DNA of 6,363 bases from CAZVWH01 sp964631175 (GTDB lineage Bacteria; Planctomycetota; Phycisphaerae; Sedimentisphaerales; Anaerobacaceae). The stretch lies in the NCBI GenBank assembly GCA_964631175.1, contig CAZVWH010000133.1, positions 1 through 6,363 on the forward strand, given 5' to 3'. The position numbers and the translations under genes were made by a program. Below, one piece after another: positions 1-5,515 of the stretch. The notes under the pieces were generated by a model. It ran no database searches and was not told the origin of the DNA. It saw only the letters and a program-made list of their open reading frames with translations. Each line of letters opens with the position of its first letter. Position 1 is the stretch's first letter.

Positions 1-3000
1 CTCCGCTGCCGGTTATCGATGGTGTCAAAGAAGATGTATGGTTGGCATCAGAAGAATACGGGCTGTATAACACCACCGCGGGAGGTGATCCTGATTCGGT
101 TCCTGATTGTTCGGGTAGTTGGTGGGGCCTATGGGACTCAGAATATCTTTATCTATTCATAGATGTCAACGACGAAGACTTACAAAATGATTCTGGTGAG
201 TCCTGGCAGGATGATAGTGTAGAGATCTATGTTGACGGCGGTAATGATAAACCAACTACGTATGGTGACGATGACTACCAGTATCGTGCCGCTTGGAACA
301 CTGAGGTTCCTGAGATACAGGAATATCACCATGGCGCCAGAAGTCTGCCCGGCGTGGAATTCATAGTGTCGGAAACTGATGATGGATATGTCCTTGAAAT
401 TAAGTTTCCATGGACGGCTCTTTTGATAGAAAAGGATGCCGCCTTAGGTGATTTACTGGGACTTGACATCCATATTAACGACGATGACGCCGGCGACAGT
501 CGTGAGACACAGATCGGTTGGCATGCGGATACTGGAGATGCTTGGCAGAATCCGAGTCTTTTTGGGACGGTTGAACTTGTTGCCAGTCCTAAGGCCAGCA
601 ACCCTAACCCCCATAGTGGTGCCGTAGGGATTGTCGAAGGGCTAATGCAGTGGACGGCAGGGAGAAATGCACAATCATACAATGTGTACCTCGGCACCAA
701 TCCCACGCCAGGGGATAATGAATTCATAGGCAATCAGACCGAGACAGAGTATCAGCATCCTGCCGGTATTGATCCGGGGACAACATATTATTGGCGGATC
801 GATAGCGTCGAAGCTGATGGTGCTACCATACACACAGGTTATGTCTGGAGCTTTACGAGCGCGCCCTTAACAGCACACAGCCCTGCCCCTTATGATGCTG
901 CTCGATGGATAAATCCCGATACGGATCTTGGCTGGGGTGCGGGTATGAATGCGCAGACACACGATGTGTACATAAGCACCGATGAGACCGCAGTGGCGAA
1001 TGCTGATACCACATCAGAAGAGTTTAAGGGAAATCAGCCGCTTACAACCTATGAGCCCGGAGCCCTACAAGAGGATGCCACTTACTACTGGCGAATCGAT
1101 GAGGTCGAAGCCGATGGCGTTACAAAACATAAGGGCGATGTCTGGCATTTTGCCGTCATCAGTGCAGGTGTGGGCATAAAGAGCGAGTACTATAACAACG
1201 CAGTTTTGACGGGCGAGCCGGCGTTTACTCGTACAGATGATACAATAGACTTTGACTGGGGTCAAGCCTCCCCGGATGAACAACTGGATGTAGATAACTT
1301 CTCAGTCAGGTGGACTGCTGATATAGAAGTGCCACTCAGCGAGACCTATACTTTTATTACCCGTCGTGACGTAACAGATGGCGTCCGATTGTGGATAGAT
1401 GGACGACTGATTATCAACGAGTGGACTGCACAAGAACCTCTGGAAAATAAGAGTACTATCAATCTTTTTGCCGGGACGGTATCGCTGGTAATGGAGTACT
1501 TTGACGGAGCTGGAGGTTCAATGGCACGCCTGAGCTGGCAAAGTCCGTCTATAGCACGACAAATTATTCCGAGGTATTTATTCTTACTGCCCATAAGGGC
1601 CTCAGGTGCAAAACCGGCTAATAGCGCCCCAGCAGTTAAGCAGACACCTATTCTTCGATGGGGCGCGGCAGATGATGCCGCACAGCACGATGTGTACTTC
1701 GGTACCGATGAGACGGCTGTGGATAATGCTGATATAACAACTCCAGATATCTATCGCGGCCGGCAAGACCTTGAAGATACCGATTATATCCCCACCGAAG
1801 CTCCTCTTCAGATGGGCCAGACTTACTACTGGCGAATCGATGAGATCTTGACTGATGGCGTGACGATAAATAAAGGCCACCTTTGGGGCTTTACAGTAGC
1901 TGACTATGTCGTGGTAGATGACTTTGAAGATTATGACGATTCCGACAATAGGATATATGGTACGTGGTCAGACTATGTCGTCAATAATAGCGGCATGACT
2001 GTGGGGCACCTTGAACCCCCGTTTGCCGAGAAAAATACAGTGCATGGTGGCTATCAGGCCATGTATATGACTTACGACAACGATGGTACTGTAAACGAAG
2101 GCACCAACTATGAGCAGGGAGGGACTCTGCTATATTCTGAAGCTGAACGCCAGTGGCTGTCCGCCCAGGATTGGACGGCAAACGGCGTTGAGTCCTTAAC
2201 ATTGTGGTTCAGAGGTGTACCTGCTTCTGTTGGCGGTTTCACAGCCGGGACCCCACTTTATACGATGACCGCTGCCGGAGAGGATATCTGGGGCTATGCG
2301 GACCAGTTCCACTTCGCCTACAAGAAGCTCTCTGGATTTGGAACTATAACAGCAAAGGTGGTCAGCGTCGATAACACCGATCCATGGGCTAAGGCTGGAG
2401 TGATGATTCGCCAGACTCTGGAACCCGGTTCCACGCATGCTACGATGGTCGTCACGCCTGAGAGTGGAGTTTCCTACCAGCGTCGGCCTCTTGTAAATGC
2501 TAATAGTGAAGACGTCACGGAAGCCGGGATCACAGCTCCACAATGGGTTAGAATAATTCGCGCCGGCAACTCCTTTATTGGACAATATTCAGCTAACGGA
2601 GCTACATGGATAACACTGGACTCTGTGAATATGCCTATGCTTACGGAGGTCTATGTAGGCTTATGCCTGACCGGCCATAACGTCGATGCAACGTGCACAG
2701 CCGAATTCTCGGATGTTACCATATCCGGCACGGTTATAGGCGATTGGCAATCGCAGGATATTGGTATGGAAAGTAACTTTGCCGAGCCGGTGTATGTAGC
2801 TTTGCAGGATGGCGCCGGCAACAGTGCGGTAATCACATATCCGGATCCTGCTGCAACAGTCATAGACACCTGGACAGAGTGGAATATTCCGCTGACGGAC
2901 TTTCCCGGCGTGAATATGCAGGCTATCAATAAGATAGCTATTGGTGTCGGTGATAGAGACGATCCGCAGTCGGGTGGTGCAGGTGATTTGTACATAGATG

Positions 3001-3029
3001 ATATCGGGCTGCATTTTCCACAGCAGTAA
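1..3029 (+). CDS. Large modular secreted carbohydrate-binding protein (CBM9-like, FN3-like x3, PA14, DUF1349-like), 5' end outside window
   Basis: The frame is open from base 3, so the gene starts upstream; the TTG at 42 is only the first start-like codon. The visible 1008 residues hold no recognisable catalytic domain. Counting residues from the codon at 42: 1-179 plus 13 upstream residues look like a family-9 carbohydrate-binding (DOMON-like) domain, beginning PVIDGVKEDVW. Residues 184-274, 276-373 and 520-620 are fibronectin-III-like modules, each ending in a YYWRID signature (249, 348, 596). Residues 377-511 are a PA14 domain (SEYYNN, YTFITRRDVTDGVRLWIDG). Residues 621-728 and 900-993 resemble the halves of one beta-sandwich (VVDDFEDYDD to LYIDDIGLHF), separated by a DUF1349/concanavalin-like domain at 729-899 (PWAKAGVMIR). 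The protein probably binds glycans outside the cell. A signal peptide or hydrolase domain could lie upstream. No dockerin, PEP-CTERM or sortase signal ends it. The coding call and PA14 are firm; the CBM9 and sandwich names are by recall. Confidence 0.93.
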   Translation, partial: PLPVIDGVKEDVWLASEEYGLYNTTAGGDPDSVPDCSGSWWGLWDSEYLYLFIDVNDEDLQNDSGESWQDDSVEIYVDGGNDKPTTYGDDDYQYRAAWNTEVPEIQEYHHGARSLPGVEFIVSETDDGYVLEIKFPWTALLIEKDAALGDLLGLDIHINDDDAGDSRETQIGWHADTGDAWQNPSLFGTVELVASPKASNPNPHSGAVGIVEGLMQWTAGRNAQSYNVYLGTNPTPGDNEFIGNQTETEYQHPAGIDPGTTYYWRIDSVEADGATIHTGYVWSFTSAPLTAHSPAPYDAARWINPDTDLGWGAGMNAQTHDVYISTDETAVANADTTSEEFKGNQPLTTYEPGALQEDATYYWRIDEVEADGVTKHKGDVWHFAVISAGVGIKSEYYNNAVLTGEPAFTRTDDTIDFDWGQASPDEQLDVDNFSVRWTADIEVPLSETYTFITRRDVTDGVRLWIDGRLIINEWTAQEPLENKSTINLFAGTVSLVMEYFDGAGGSMARLSWQSPSIARQIIPRYLFLLPIRASGAKPANSAPAVKQTPILRWGAADDAAQHDVYFGTDETAVDNADITTPDIYRGRQDLEDTDYIPTEAPLQMGQTYYWRIDEILTDGVTINKGHLWGFTVADYVVVDDFEDYDDSDNRIYGTWSDYVVNNSGMTVGHLEPPFAEKNTVHGGYQAMYMTYDNDGTVNEGTNYEQGGTLLYSEAERQWLSAQDWTANGVESLTLWFRGVPASVGGFTAGTPLYTMTAAGEDIWGYADQFHFAYKKLSGFGTITAKVVSVDNTDPWAKAGVMIRQTLEPGSTHATMVVTPESGVSYQRRPLVNANSEDVTEAGITAPQWVRIIRAGNSFIGQYSANGATWITLDSVNMPMLTEVYVGLCLTGHNVDATCTAEFSDVTISGTVIGDWQSQDIGMESNFAEPVYVALQDGAGNSAVITYPDPAATVIDTWTEWNIPLTDFPGVNMQAINKIAIGVGDRDDPQSGGAGDLYIDDIGLHFPQQ

Positions 3030-3043
3030 CAAATGGACGTAAC

Positions 3044-3104
3044 GTGAAATGCGGGGTTAAATATACTTACATTTTATTTAGCCCCGCATTATCACTTTTT
3101 TTTT
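3044..3104 (+). terminator. Strong intrinsic terminator after the modular protein gene
   Basis: AATGCGGGGTTAAATA (3048-3063) pairs with TATTTAGCCCCGCATT (3075-3090) over 16 bp with one G-U pair. GTGA (3044-3047) and TCAC (3092-3095) extend the stem by 4 bp past a one-base bulge. Nine T residues follow at 3096-3104. The hairpin lies 14 bases after the stop codon at 3029. The U-tract serves the + strand only. Read from the other side the hairpin lacks a U-tract, although it could still stop the convergent flavoprotein transcript, whose stop codon is at 3110-3112. Confidence 0.93.
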
Positions 3105-3109
3105 ACCCT

Positions 3110-3733
3110 TCAGGTCAATTCAATTTCGATTGGCTTTTCCGGCAGGGAAGTGTCGGTGGAAGCTAACTGTTTGCCGAGGTAGAAGGCTTCTTTGAGAGCC
3201 GAAGGATGTTTTTTGATTACACCACAAGCATCAACCTTGTTGACGAACAAATTGGCAAAGTATTTCATCTCCAGCACATTAAAATATGTTTTCATCGTCA
3301 ATCGAATGCTTTCAAACTGCTTAGTGCTTTTTGAGCCGCCTACGGCTATAACCATTGCCCTGCGGTCGCGTTGAGCAGTTTCAAAGAGCGGTTTTTTGAG
3401 CACGTATTTAGCAGCCCAAAGGCATTGGCCGCGGTCAATGAGCATTTTTGCCTGTGAACAGACGGTCATAAAAAATATCGGCGTAGCGAAAATCAATCGA
3501 TCTGCATCCAGCATCTTTTTTAGTACCATTTGATAGTCATCTTCAATCCGGCACCTGCCGGTCTTGTAGCAGCAGTTACATTCAACGCATGGGCTGATTT
3601 TTAACTCACACAGGCGCAGATATTCAACCTGTGCTCCAGCGGATTCAGCTCCAGCCAAGGCCTCCCGCAAGAGCAAGTCAGAATTACCATTGAGTCTTGG
3701 GCTGGACGAAATTCCCAAAACCTTGATACTCAT
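3110..3733 (-). CDS. NADPH-dependent FMN reductase-family flavoprotein with Cys4 motif (Isf-like iron-sulfur flavoprotein)
   Basis: A 207-residue protein of the flavodoxin-like fold. It opens with MSIKVLGISSSPRLNGNS (residues 1-18), the strand and phosphate-binding loop typical of FMN reductase/iron-sulfur flavoproteins. Cysteines 49, 52, 55 and 61 form C-x2-C-x2-C-x5-C, matching the compact CX2CX2CX4-7C motif known to bind a 4Fe-4S cluster in archaeal Isf proteins. ATPIFFMTVCSQAKMLIDR (83-101) and AVGGSKS (130-136) fit the remaining flavin-binding segments. The expected role is cytoplasmic electron transfer between FMN, the cluster and a soluble partner; the physiological substrate cannot be read from sequence. 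The length is close to Isf (about 190-210 residues). Start: ATG at 3731-3733, with GAGG only 2 nt upstream, which is unusually close. A promoter at 4000-4028 and a hairpin-filled leader precede it. The gene is convergent with the modular protein gene. Confidence 0.93.
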   Translation of the reverse strand: MSIKVLGISSSPRLNGNSDLLLREALAGAESAGAQVEYLRLCELKISPCVECNCCYKTGRCRIEDDYQMVLKKMLDADRLIFATPIFFMTVCSQAKMLIDRGQCLWAAKYVLKKPLFETAQRDRRAMVIAVGGSKSTKQFESIRLTMKTYFNVLEMKYFANLFVNKVDACGVIKKHPSALKEAFYLGKQLASTDTSLPEKPIEIELT

Positions 3734-3749
3734 ATCCTCTTGTCCAGTT

Positions 3750-3860
3750 TACCCGCCTTCGCAGAAAGCCACCCCTGCAGCTTCTTGCGAAGCAAGAGCG
3801 GGGGTGGATGCCTGTCCTCCGTAGTCCCTAAGGGACGGAGGATGGAAATGCGAGCGGGTA
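3750..3860. repeat. Compound palindromic element, unit 1: outer stem enclosing two nested hairpins
   Basis: Outer arms TACCCGC-CT-TCGCA (3750-3763) and TGCGA-GCGGGTA (3849-3860) pair over 12 bp with a 2-base bulge. They enclose two further hairpins. In the first, CCACCCC (3769-3775) pairs with GGGGTGG (3801-3807), with an inner TCTTGC/GCAAGA stem (3783-3797) and a GAA loop. In the second, TCCTCC (3815-3820) pairs with GGAGGA (3837-3842), with an inner GTCCC-TAA-GGGAC hairpin (3824-3836). The layout is a three-way-junction-like fold. Bases 3781-3840 are 62% G+C by direct count, against 25% in 4381-4440, so the block looks foreign to its surroundings. It is most likely a dispersed non-coding palindromic repeat. 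It ends 16 nt before the start codon of the flavoprotein gene. Confidence 0.75.
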
Positions 3861-3974
3861 TCCACCATAGCTTTAGCGTAGGCGGATGTGCTTCGGCGGG
3901 TTACGCCGAAGATGGAGGTGCCACGGGCTCCGCCCGTGGGGCTCCACTTAAAGGCAAAAGAATTTGTCATCCGC
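3861..3974. repeat. Compound palindromic element, unit 2: second outer stem enclosing two hairpins
   Basis: Arms GCGGATG (3882-3888) and CATCCGC (3968-3974) enclose two strong hairpins. The first is CTTCGGCG/CGCCGAAG (3891-3898 with 3904-3911). The second is CCACGGGC/GCCCGTGG (3921-3928 with 3932-3939, loop TCC), extended by outer arms TGGAG (3913-3917) and CTCCA (3942-3946). A competing hairpin, TCCACC (3861-3866) with GGCGGA (3881-3886), uses part of the same left arm, so two alternative folds are possible. The architecture repeats that of unit 1 (outer stem, two inner hairpins), but the arm sequences differ. The 7-bp outer stem is weaker evidence than the inner hairpins. Confidence 0.65.
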
Positions 3975-3999
3975 ACTATTTTCTGTTCAGACAGAGAGA

Positions 4000-4028
4000 A
4001 TCATACAATTTAACCGATTCGTTATCAA
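4000..4028 (-). promoter_or_regulatory. Sigma70-type promoter for the flavoprotein gene
   Basis: On the - strand, TTGATA (4023-4028, 5/6 to consensus) and TATGAT (4000-4005, 5/6) are separated by exactly 17 bp. Transcription would begin near 3993, about 260 nt before the flavoprotein start at 3733. The palindromic block 3750-3974 would then lie wholly in the 5' leader. The promoter sits between the stop codon of the small membrane protein gene (4078) and the repeat block, so the flavoprotein need not depend on read-through. Confidence 0.6.
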
Positions 4029-4077
4029 TCTGTTTTTCAACTATAGGAGCAGGCCGATCATCCAACATCGAGTGTAT

Positions 4078-4308
4078 TTATATTGCCATTGCAATAAATA
4101 GCAGCAGGGTGGCAACGGCTGCGGCTGCAAAGGTAATTCTTGACCATTTTGTATATTTGGCATAAGCAGGATGCTGGTCCTCAAATTCGTGGTAATAGTC
4201 GTCCAGGTCTGAGCCATCTTTGGGGCGCAAGTAGATTCTGACATAGAGATGGGCAGCAAGTGATATTAAAAACAGCGGACCGGAAATTATATAGATAATA
4301 GTATCCAT
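4078..4308 (-). CDS. Small two-helix membrane protein, function unknown
   Basis: A 76-residue protein with a hydrophobic segment at about 4-27 (IIYIISGPLFLISLAAHLYV), a polar, acidic middle at 28-57 (RPKDGSDLDDYYHEFEDQHP and following) and a second hydrophobic segment at 58-76 that runs to the C-terminus. It is therefore most likely an inner-membrane hairpin with a charged loop. The two helices and the Tyr/Asp/Glu-rich loop look like selected protein sequence rather than a chance frame, and an overlapping frame on the same strand shows no such pattern. I do not recognise the family. The start is ATG at 4306-4308; no clear Shine-Dalgarno precedes it, and a TATAAT box 14 nt upstream implies a very short leader. 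It lies upstream of the flavoprotein gene on the same strand, but a separate promoter and a repeat block separate them, so a shared function is not shown. Confidence 0.7.
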   Translation of the reverse strand: MDTIIYIISGPLFLISLAAHLYVRIYLRPKDGSDLDDYYHEFEDQHPAYAKYTKWSRITFAAAAVATLLLFIAMAI

Positions 4309-4322
4309 AATTATTTGTGTTG

Positions 4323-4352
4323 ATTATAACATCATCGACACAAAAAAGTTAA
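4323..4352 (-). promoter_or_regulatory. Putative promoter of the small membrane protein gene
   Basis: A perfect TATAAT on the - strand (4323-4328) follows a weak -35 TTAACT (4347-4352, 4/6) at 18 bp spacing. The start codon is at 4308, so the leader would be under 10 nt, consistent with the missing Shine-Dalgarno. In AT-rich DNA a TATAAT alone can occur by chance. Confidence 0.4.
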
Positions 4353-4422
4353 AAGCATAAGCAAAAAAAGCCGGCAGAGAATGAAAAGAATTATTCAAGA
4401 TTTCAAGAAAAATCGGTCGATT

Positions 4423-4580
4423 TATAATGTTGGAATACAATCGCGTGGCTCTAAAACATTGCCCATTTTACCGGTTGTTTACTTACAAGTCAGATCGAGA
4501 TACGGGTAAGAGAAGTAAGAGCTATTAAATGGAAGGAGCCACACAAATAAAGGGAGAGCAAAAGCTGTCCCATTTTTTTT
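4423..4580 (+). ncRNA. Candidate small RNA with its own -10 box and terminator
   Basis: A TATAAT box at 4423-4428 is followed about 125 bases later by a hairpin and T-tract terminator (4552-4580) on the same strand, and no convincing gene lies between them. A transcript would run from about 4435 to 4580, roughly 145 nt. GTGGCTC (4445-4451) and GAGCCAC (4536-4542) could close a long stem around the middle part, with a further T-G pair. The -35 region is poor (TTTCAA at 4401-4406, 3/6). It resembles no RNA family I recognise; I saw no 4.5S/SRP tetraloop region and no tmRNA features. The alternative is a transcript for a 42-codon reading frame at 4381-4509, which would need a promoter upstream of 4381. 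Confidence 0.3.
4552..4580 (+). terminator. Orphan intrinsic terminator
   Basis: GGGAGAGC (4552-4559) pairs with GCTGTCCC (4564-4571) across an AAAA loop with a single G-G mismatch, followed by A and eight Ts (4573-4580). The orientation is +, yet no + strand gene precedes it after 3029, whose own terminator is at 3044-3104. It therefore implies an unannotated transcript ending here. Confidence 0.65.
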
Positions 4581-4759
4581 CACAATCCTTCTCAATTTGC
4601 CTCTTCATACAGTTCTGCTGATTATAGAAAGAGCTGCTATGCAACACGCTCAAGATAAATGTGCTTTAGCAGCAGCGTAAACATTTTTCAGGATTGAATA
4701 GCACGACATTGGTAGAGCAAGGATTTATCCTAATTTGTGATGACATCAAAATTGTTGTA
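4581..4759. other. Intergenic, no gene seen
   Basis: AT-rich DNA between the orphan terminator and the next promoter. The only structure noted is a loose inverted pair GCTGCT (4633-4638) / AGCAGC (4668-4673), too short and widely spaced to interpret. No coding frame or RNA signature is visible on either strand. Confidence 0.5.
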
Positions 4760-4787
4760 TTGACCTTTTTAGAACGGCTGGCATAAT
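4760..4787 (+). promoter_or_regulatory. Promoter of the small secreted protein gene
   Basis: TTGACC (4760-4765, 5/6) and CATAAT (4782-4787, 5/6) are spaced by 16 bp. Transcription would start near 4794, giving a leader of about 30 nt that contains the AAAGGAGGT ribosome binding site at 4811-4819. Confidence 0.55.
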
Positions 4788-4810
4788 ATTACTGATTGAT
4801 TATACTTTTT

Positions 4811-4819
4811 AAAGGAGGT
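4811..4819 (+). promoter_or_regulatory. Consensus Shine-Dalgarno AAAGGAGGT
   Basis: A full anti-16S complement. Its GGAGG core (4814-4818) stands 5 nt before the ATG at 4824. It decides the start over the out-of-frame ATG at 4820, which overlaps the site's end, and is the best ribosome binding site in the window. Confidence 0.85.
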
Positions 4820-4823
4820 ATGT

Positions 4824-5042
4824 ATGGTTAAGAAGTGTGTATTTTCTGTAGCAGTTATTTTGTTGTTAAGTTCTGTAGGTTCAGCGAGTATTGGGTACCC
4901 CTATACGCACATTGGTTTTGGACCACATTTGGGATTCGGATACGGATATATCAGCCCAATGACAAACTGCTTTGCTGGTACGCTTATCCGGCACCAAATG
5001 GTGGGCCATTATTTTGGGGCTGGTGCTTTGTTACCATGTCAT
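4824..5042 (+). CDS. Small secreted Gly/aromatic-rich protein, 3' end lost in scaffold gap
   Basis: The ATG at 4824 has a perfect Shine-Dalgarno. The first 21 residues form a classical signal peptide: two lysines (3-4), a hydrophobic core at 6-18 and a GSA-S cleavage site after Ala21. The mature start is rich in Gly, Tyr, Phe and His (IGYPYTHIGFGPHLGFGYGY, 23-42), which suggests an exported or cell-envelope protein. No family is recognised. Seventy-three residues are visible before the N run. From about 4960 the reading frame +2 relative to this one also gives a plausible aromatic/proline-rich peptide (YAYPAPNGGPLFWGW), so an indel near the contig end is possible. The reading across the gap is meaningless because the gap length is a placeholder. 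A hydrophobic-then-basic fragment right of the gap (5144-5209) could be the tail of this or another protein. Confidence 0.65.
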
Positions 5043-5142
5043 NNNNNNNNNNNNNNNNNNNNNNNNNNNNNNNNNNNNNNNNNNNNNNNNNNNNNNNNNN
5101 NNNNNNNNNNNNNNNNNNNNNNNNNNNNNNNNNNNNNNNNNN
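5043..5142. other. Assembly gap (100 Ns)
   Basis: Exactly 100 Ns, the conventional placeholder for a scaffold gap of unknown length. Frames and distances should not be carried across it. It truncates the secreted protein gene on the left. The right contig starts shortly before a repeat cluster, which may be why the assembly broke here. Confidence 0.95.
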
Positions 5143-5270
5143 AACAGTTGCGGCGGTTCTGTTATTGCTAAGCAGAAGCAAGTTTGCATCATTGGTCCGT
5201 AGAAATTAATAACACTATGGCAAGCCACGGCTCTCTGTTGAAAAGGTCATAGGCCATTTCGACTGAAGCA

Positions 5271-5338
5271 CCCGTTTTTGCTTTCGCCCGCTGCCCCGCC
5301 TTGCGTCGGAAGACGCAGGGGCAAGTAGAAAGCACGGG
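5271..5338. repeat. Four-tier compound hairpin (second repeat cluster)
   Basis: Four stems stack from outside in. CCCGT (5271-5275) pairs with ACGGG (5334-5338). GCTTTC (5280-5285) pairs with GAAAGC (5328-5333). TGCCCC (5292-5297) pairs with GGGGCA (5318-5323). TGCGTC (5302-5307) pairs with GACGCA (5312-5317) across a GGAA loop. Internal bulges separate the tiers, mostly on the left arm, as if short pieces had been inserted there. There is no T-tract on either side, so it is not an ordinary terminator. The function is unknown and it is most likely a dispersed palindromic repeat. Confidence 0.7.
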
Positions 5339-5373
5339 GGCAAAGGCAAGCCAATGTTTTTGTGTAATTGTGA

Positions 5374-5410
5374 GCCCTGCTGGTCCCTGAGGGACGCGAA
5401 GTAGCAGGGC
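5374..5410. repeat. Nested hairpin with GTCCC-TGA-GGGAC core
   Basis: GCCCTGCT (5374-5381) pairs perfectly with AGCAGGGC (5403-5410). Inside is a smaller hairpin GTCCC-TGA-GGGAC (5383-5395) and an unpaired GCGAAGT on the right. The inner core is the same as the one at 3824-3836 in the other cluster except for one loop base (TGA against TAA), linking the two clusters as members of one repeat type. Confidence 0.7.
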
Positions 5411-5515
5411 GAAGCAATCTCAGATATTCGCTACAGAGAGATTGATGCGCTCGGCTCTCCTATGGAGTCCTTACGGACTGCCTCGCTCCCTAAGGGGCAT
5501 AGCTCGCAATGACGT
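5411..5515. repeat. Degenerate repeat tract ending in CTCGCAATGACG
   Basis: CAATCTC (5415-5421) and GAGATTG (5438-5444) form an inverted pair. The tract continues with small hairpins CTCC-TAT-GGAG (5457-5467), AGTCC-TTAC-GGACT (5466-5479) and CCC-TAA-GGG (5488-5496), and ends with GCTCGCAATGACG (5502-5514). Words of the type GAAGCAATCTC and CTCGCAATGACG are familiar to me from interspersed repeats in many bacterial genomes; that is recollection, not a search. The repeated small cores suggest short hairpins inserted into an older copy. Confidence 0.55.

Noticed and set aside
326..733. Long - strand frames within the modular protein gene (also near 2196-2585 and 2651-3032)
   Set aside because: They are antisense shadows of a firmly supported gene, without ribosome binding sites or domains.
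3740..4165. Open + strand frame of 141 codons
   Set aside because: It is a translation of the hairpin-repeat block and the reverse of the membrane protein's C-terminus. It has no ribosome binding site, low-complexity content and no domain.
4381..4509. 42-codon + strand frame starting ATG before the orphan terminator
   Set aside because: No Shine-Dalgarno, weak promoter context and unremarkable composition. The terminator is better explained by a non-coding transcript, although this small frame remains the main alternative.
4551..4580. Transposon end (AAAAGCTGTCCC-like terminus)
   Set aside because: The sequence is explained by a terminator hairpin plus T-tract. No transposase, matching opposite end or target duplication was seen.
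3750..5515. CRISPR array
   Set aside because: The repeats are palindromic and irregular in spacing, without regularly spaced direct repeats, unique spacers or cas genes.
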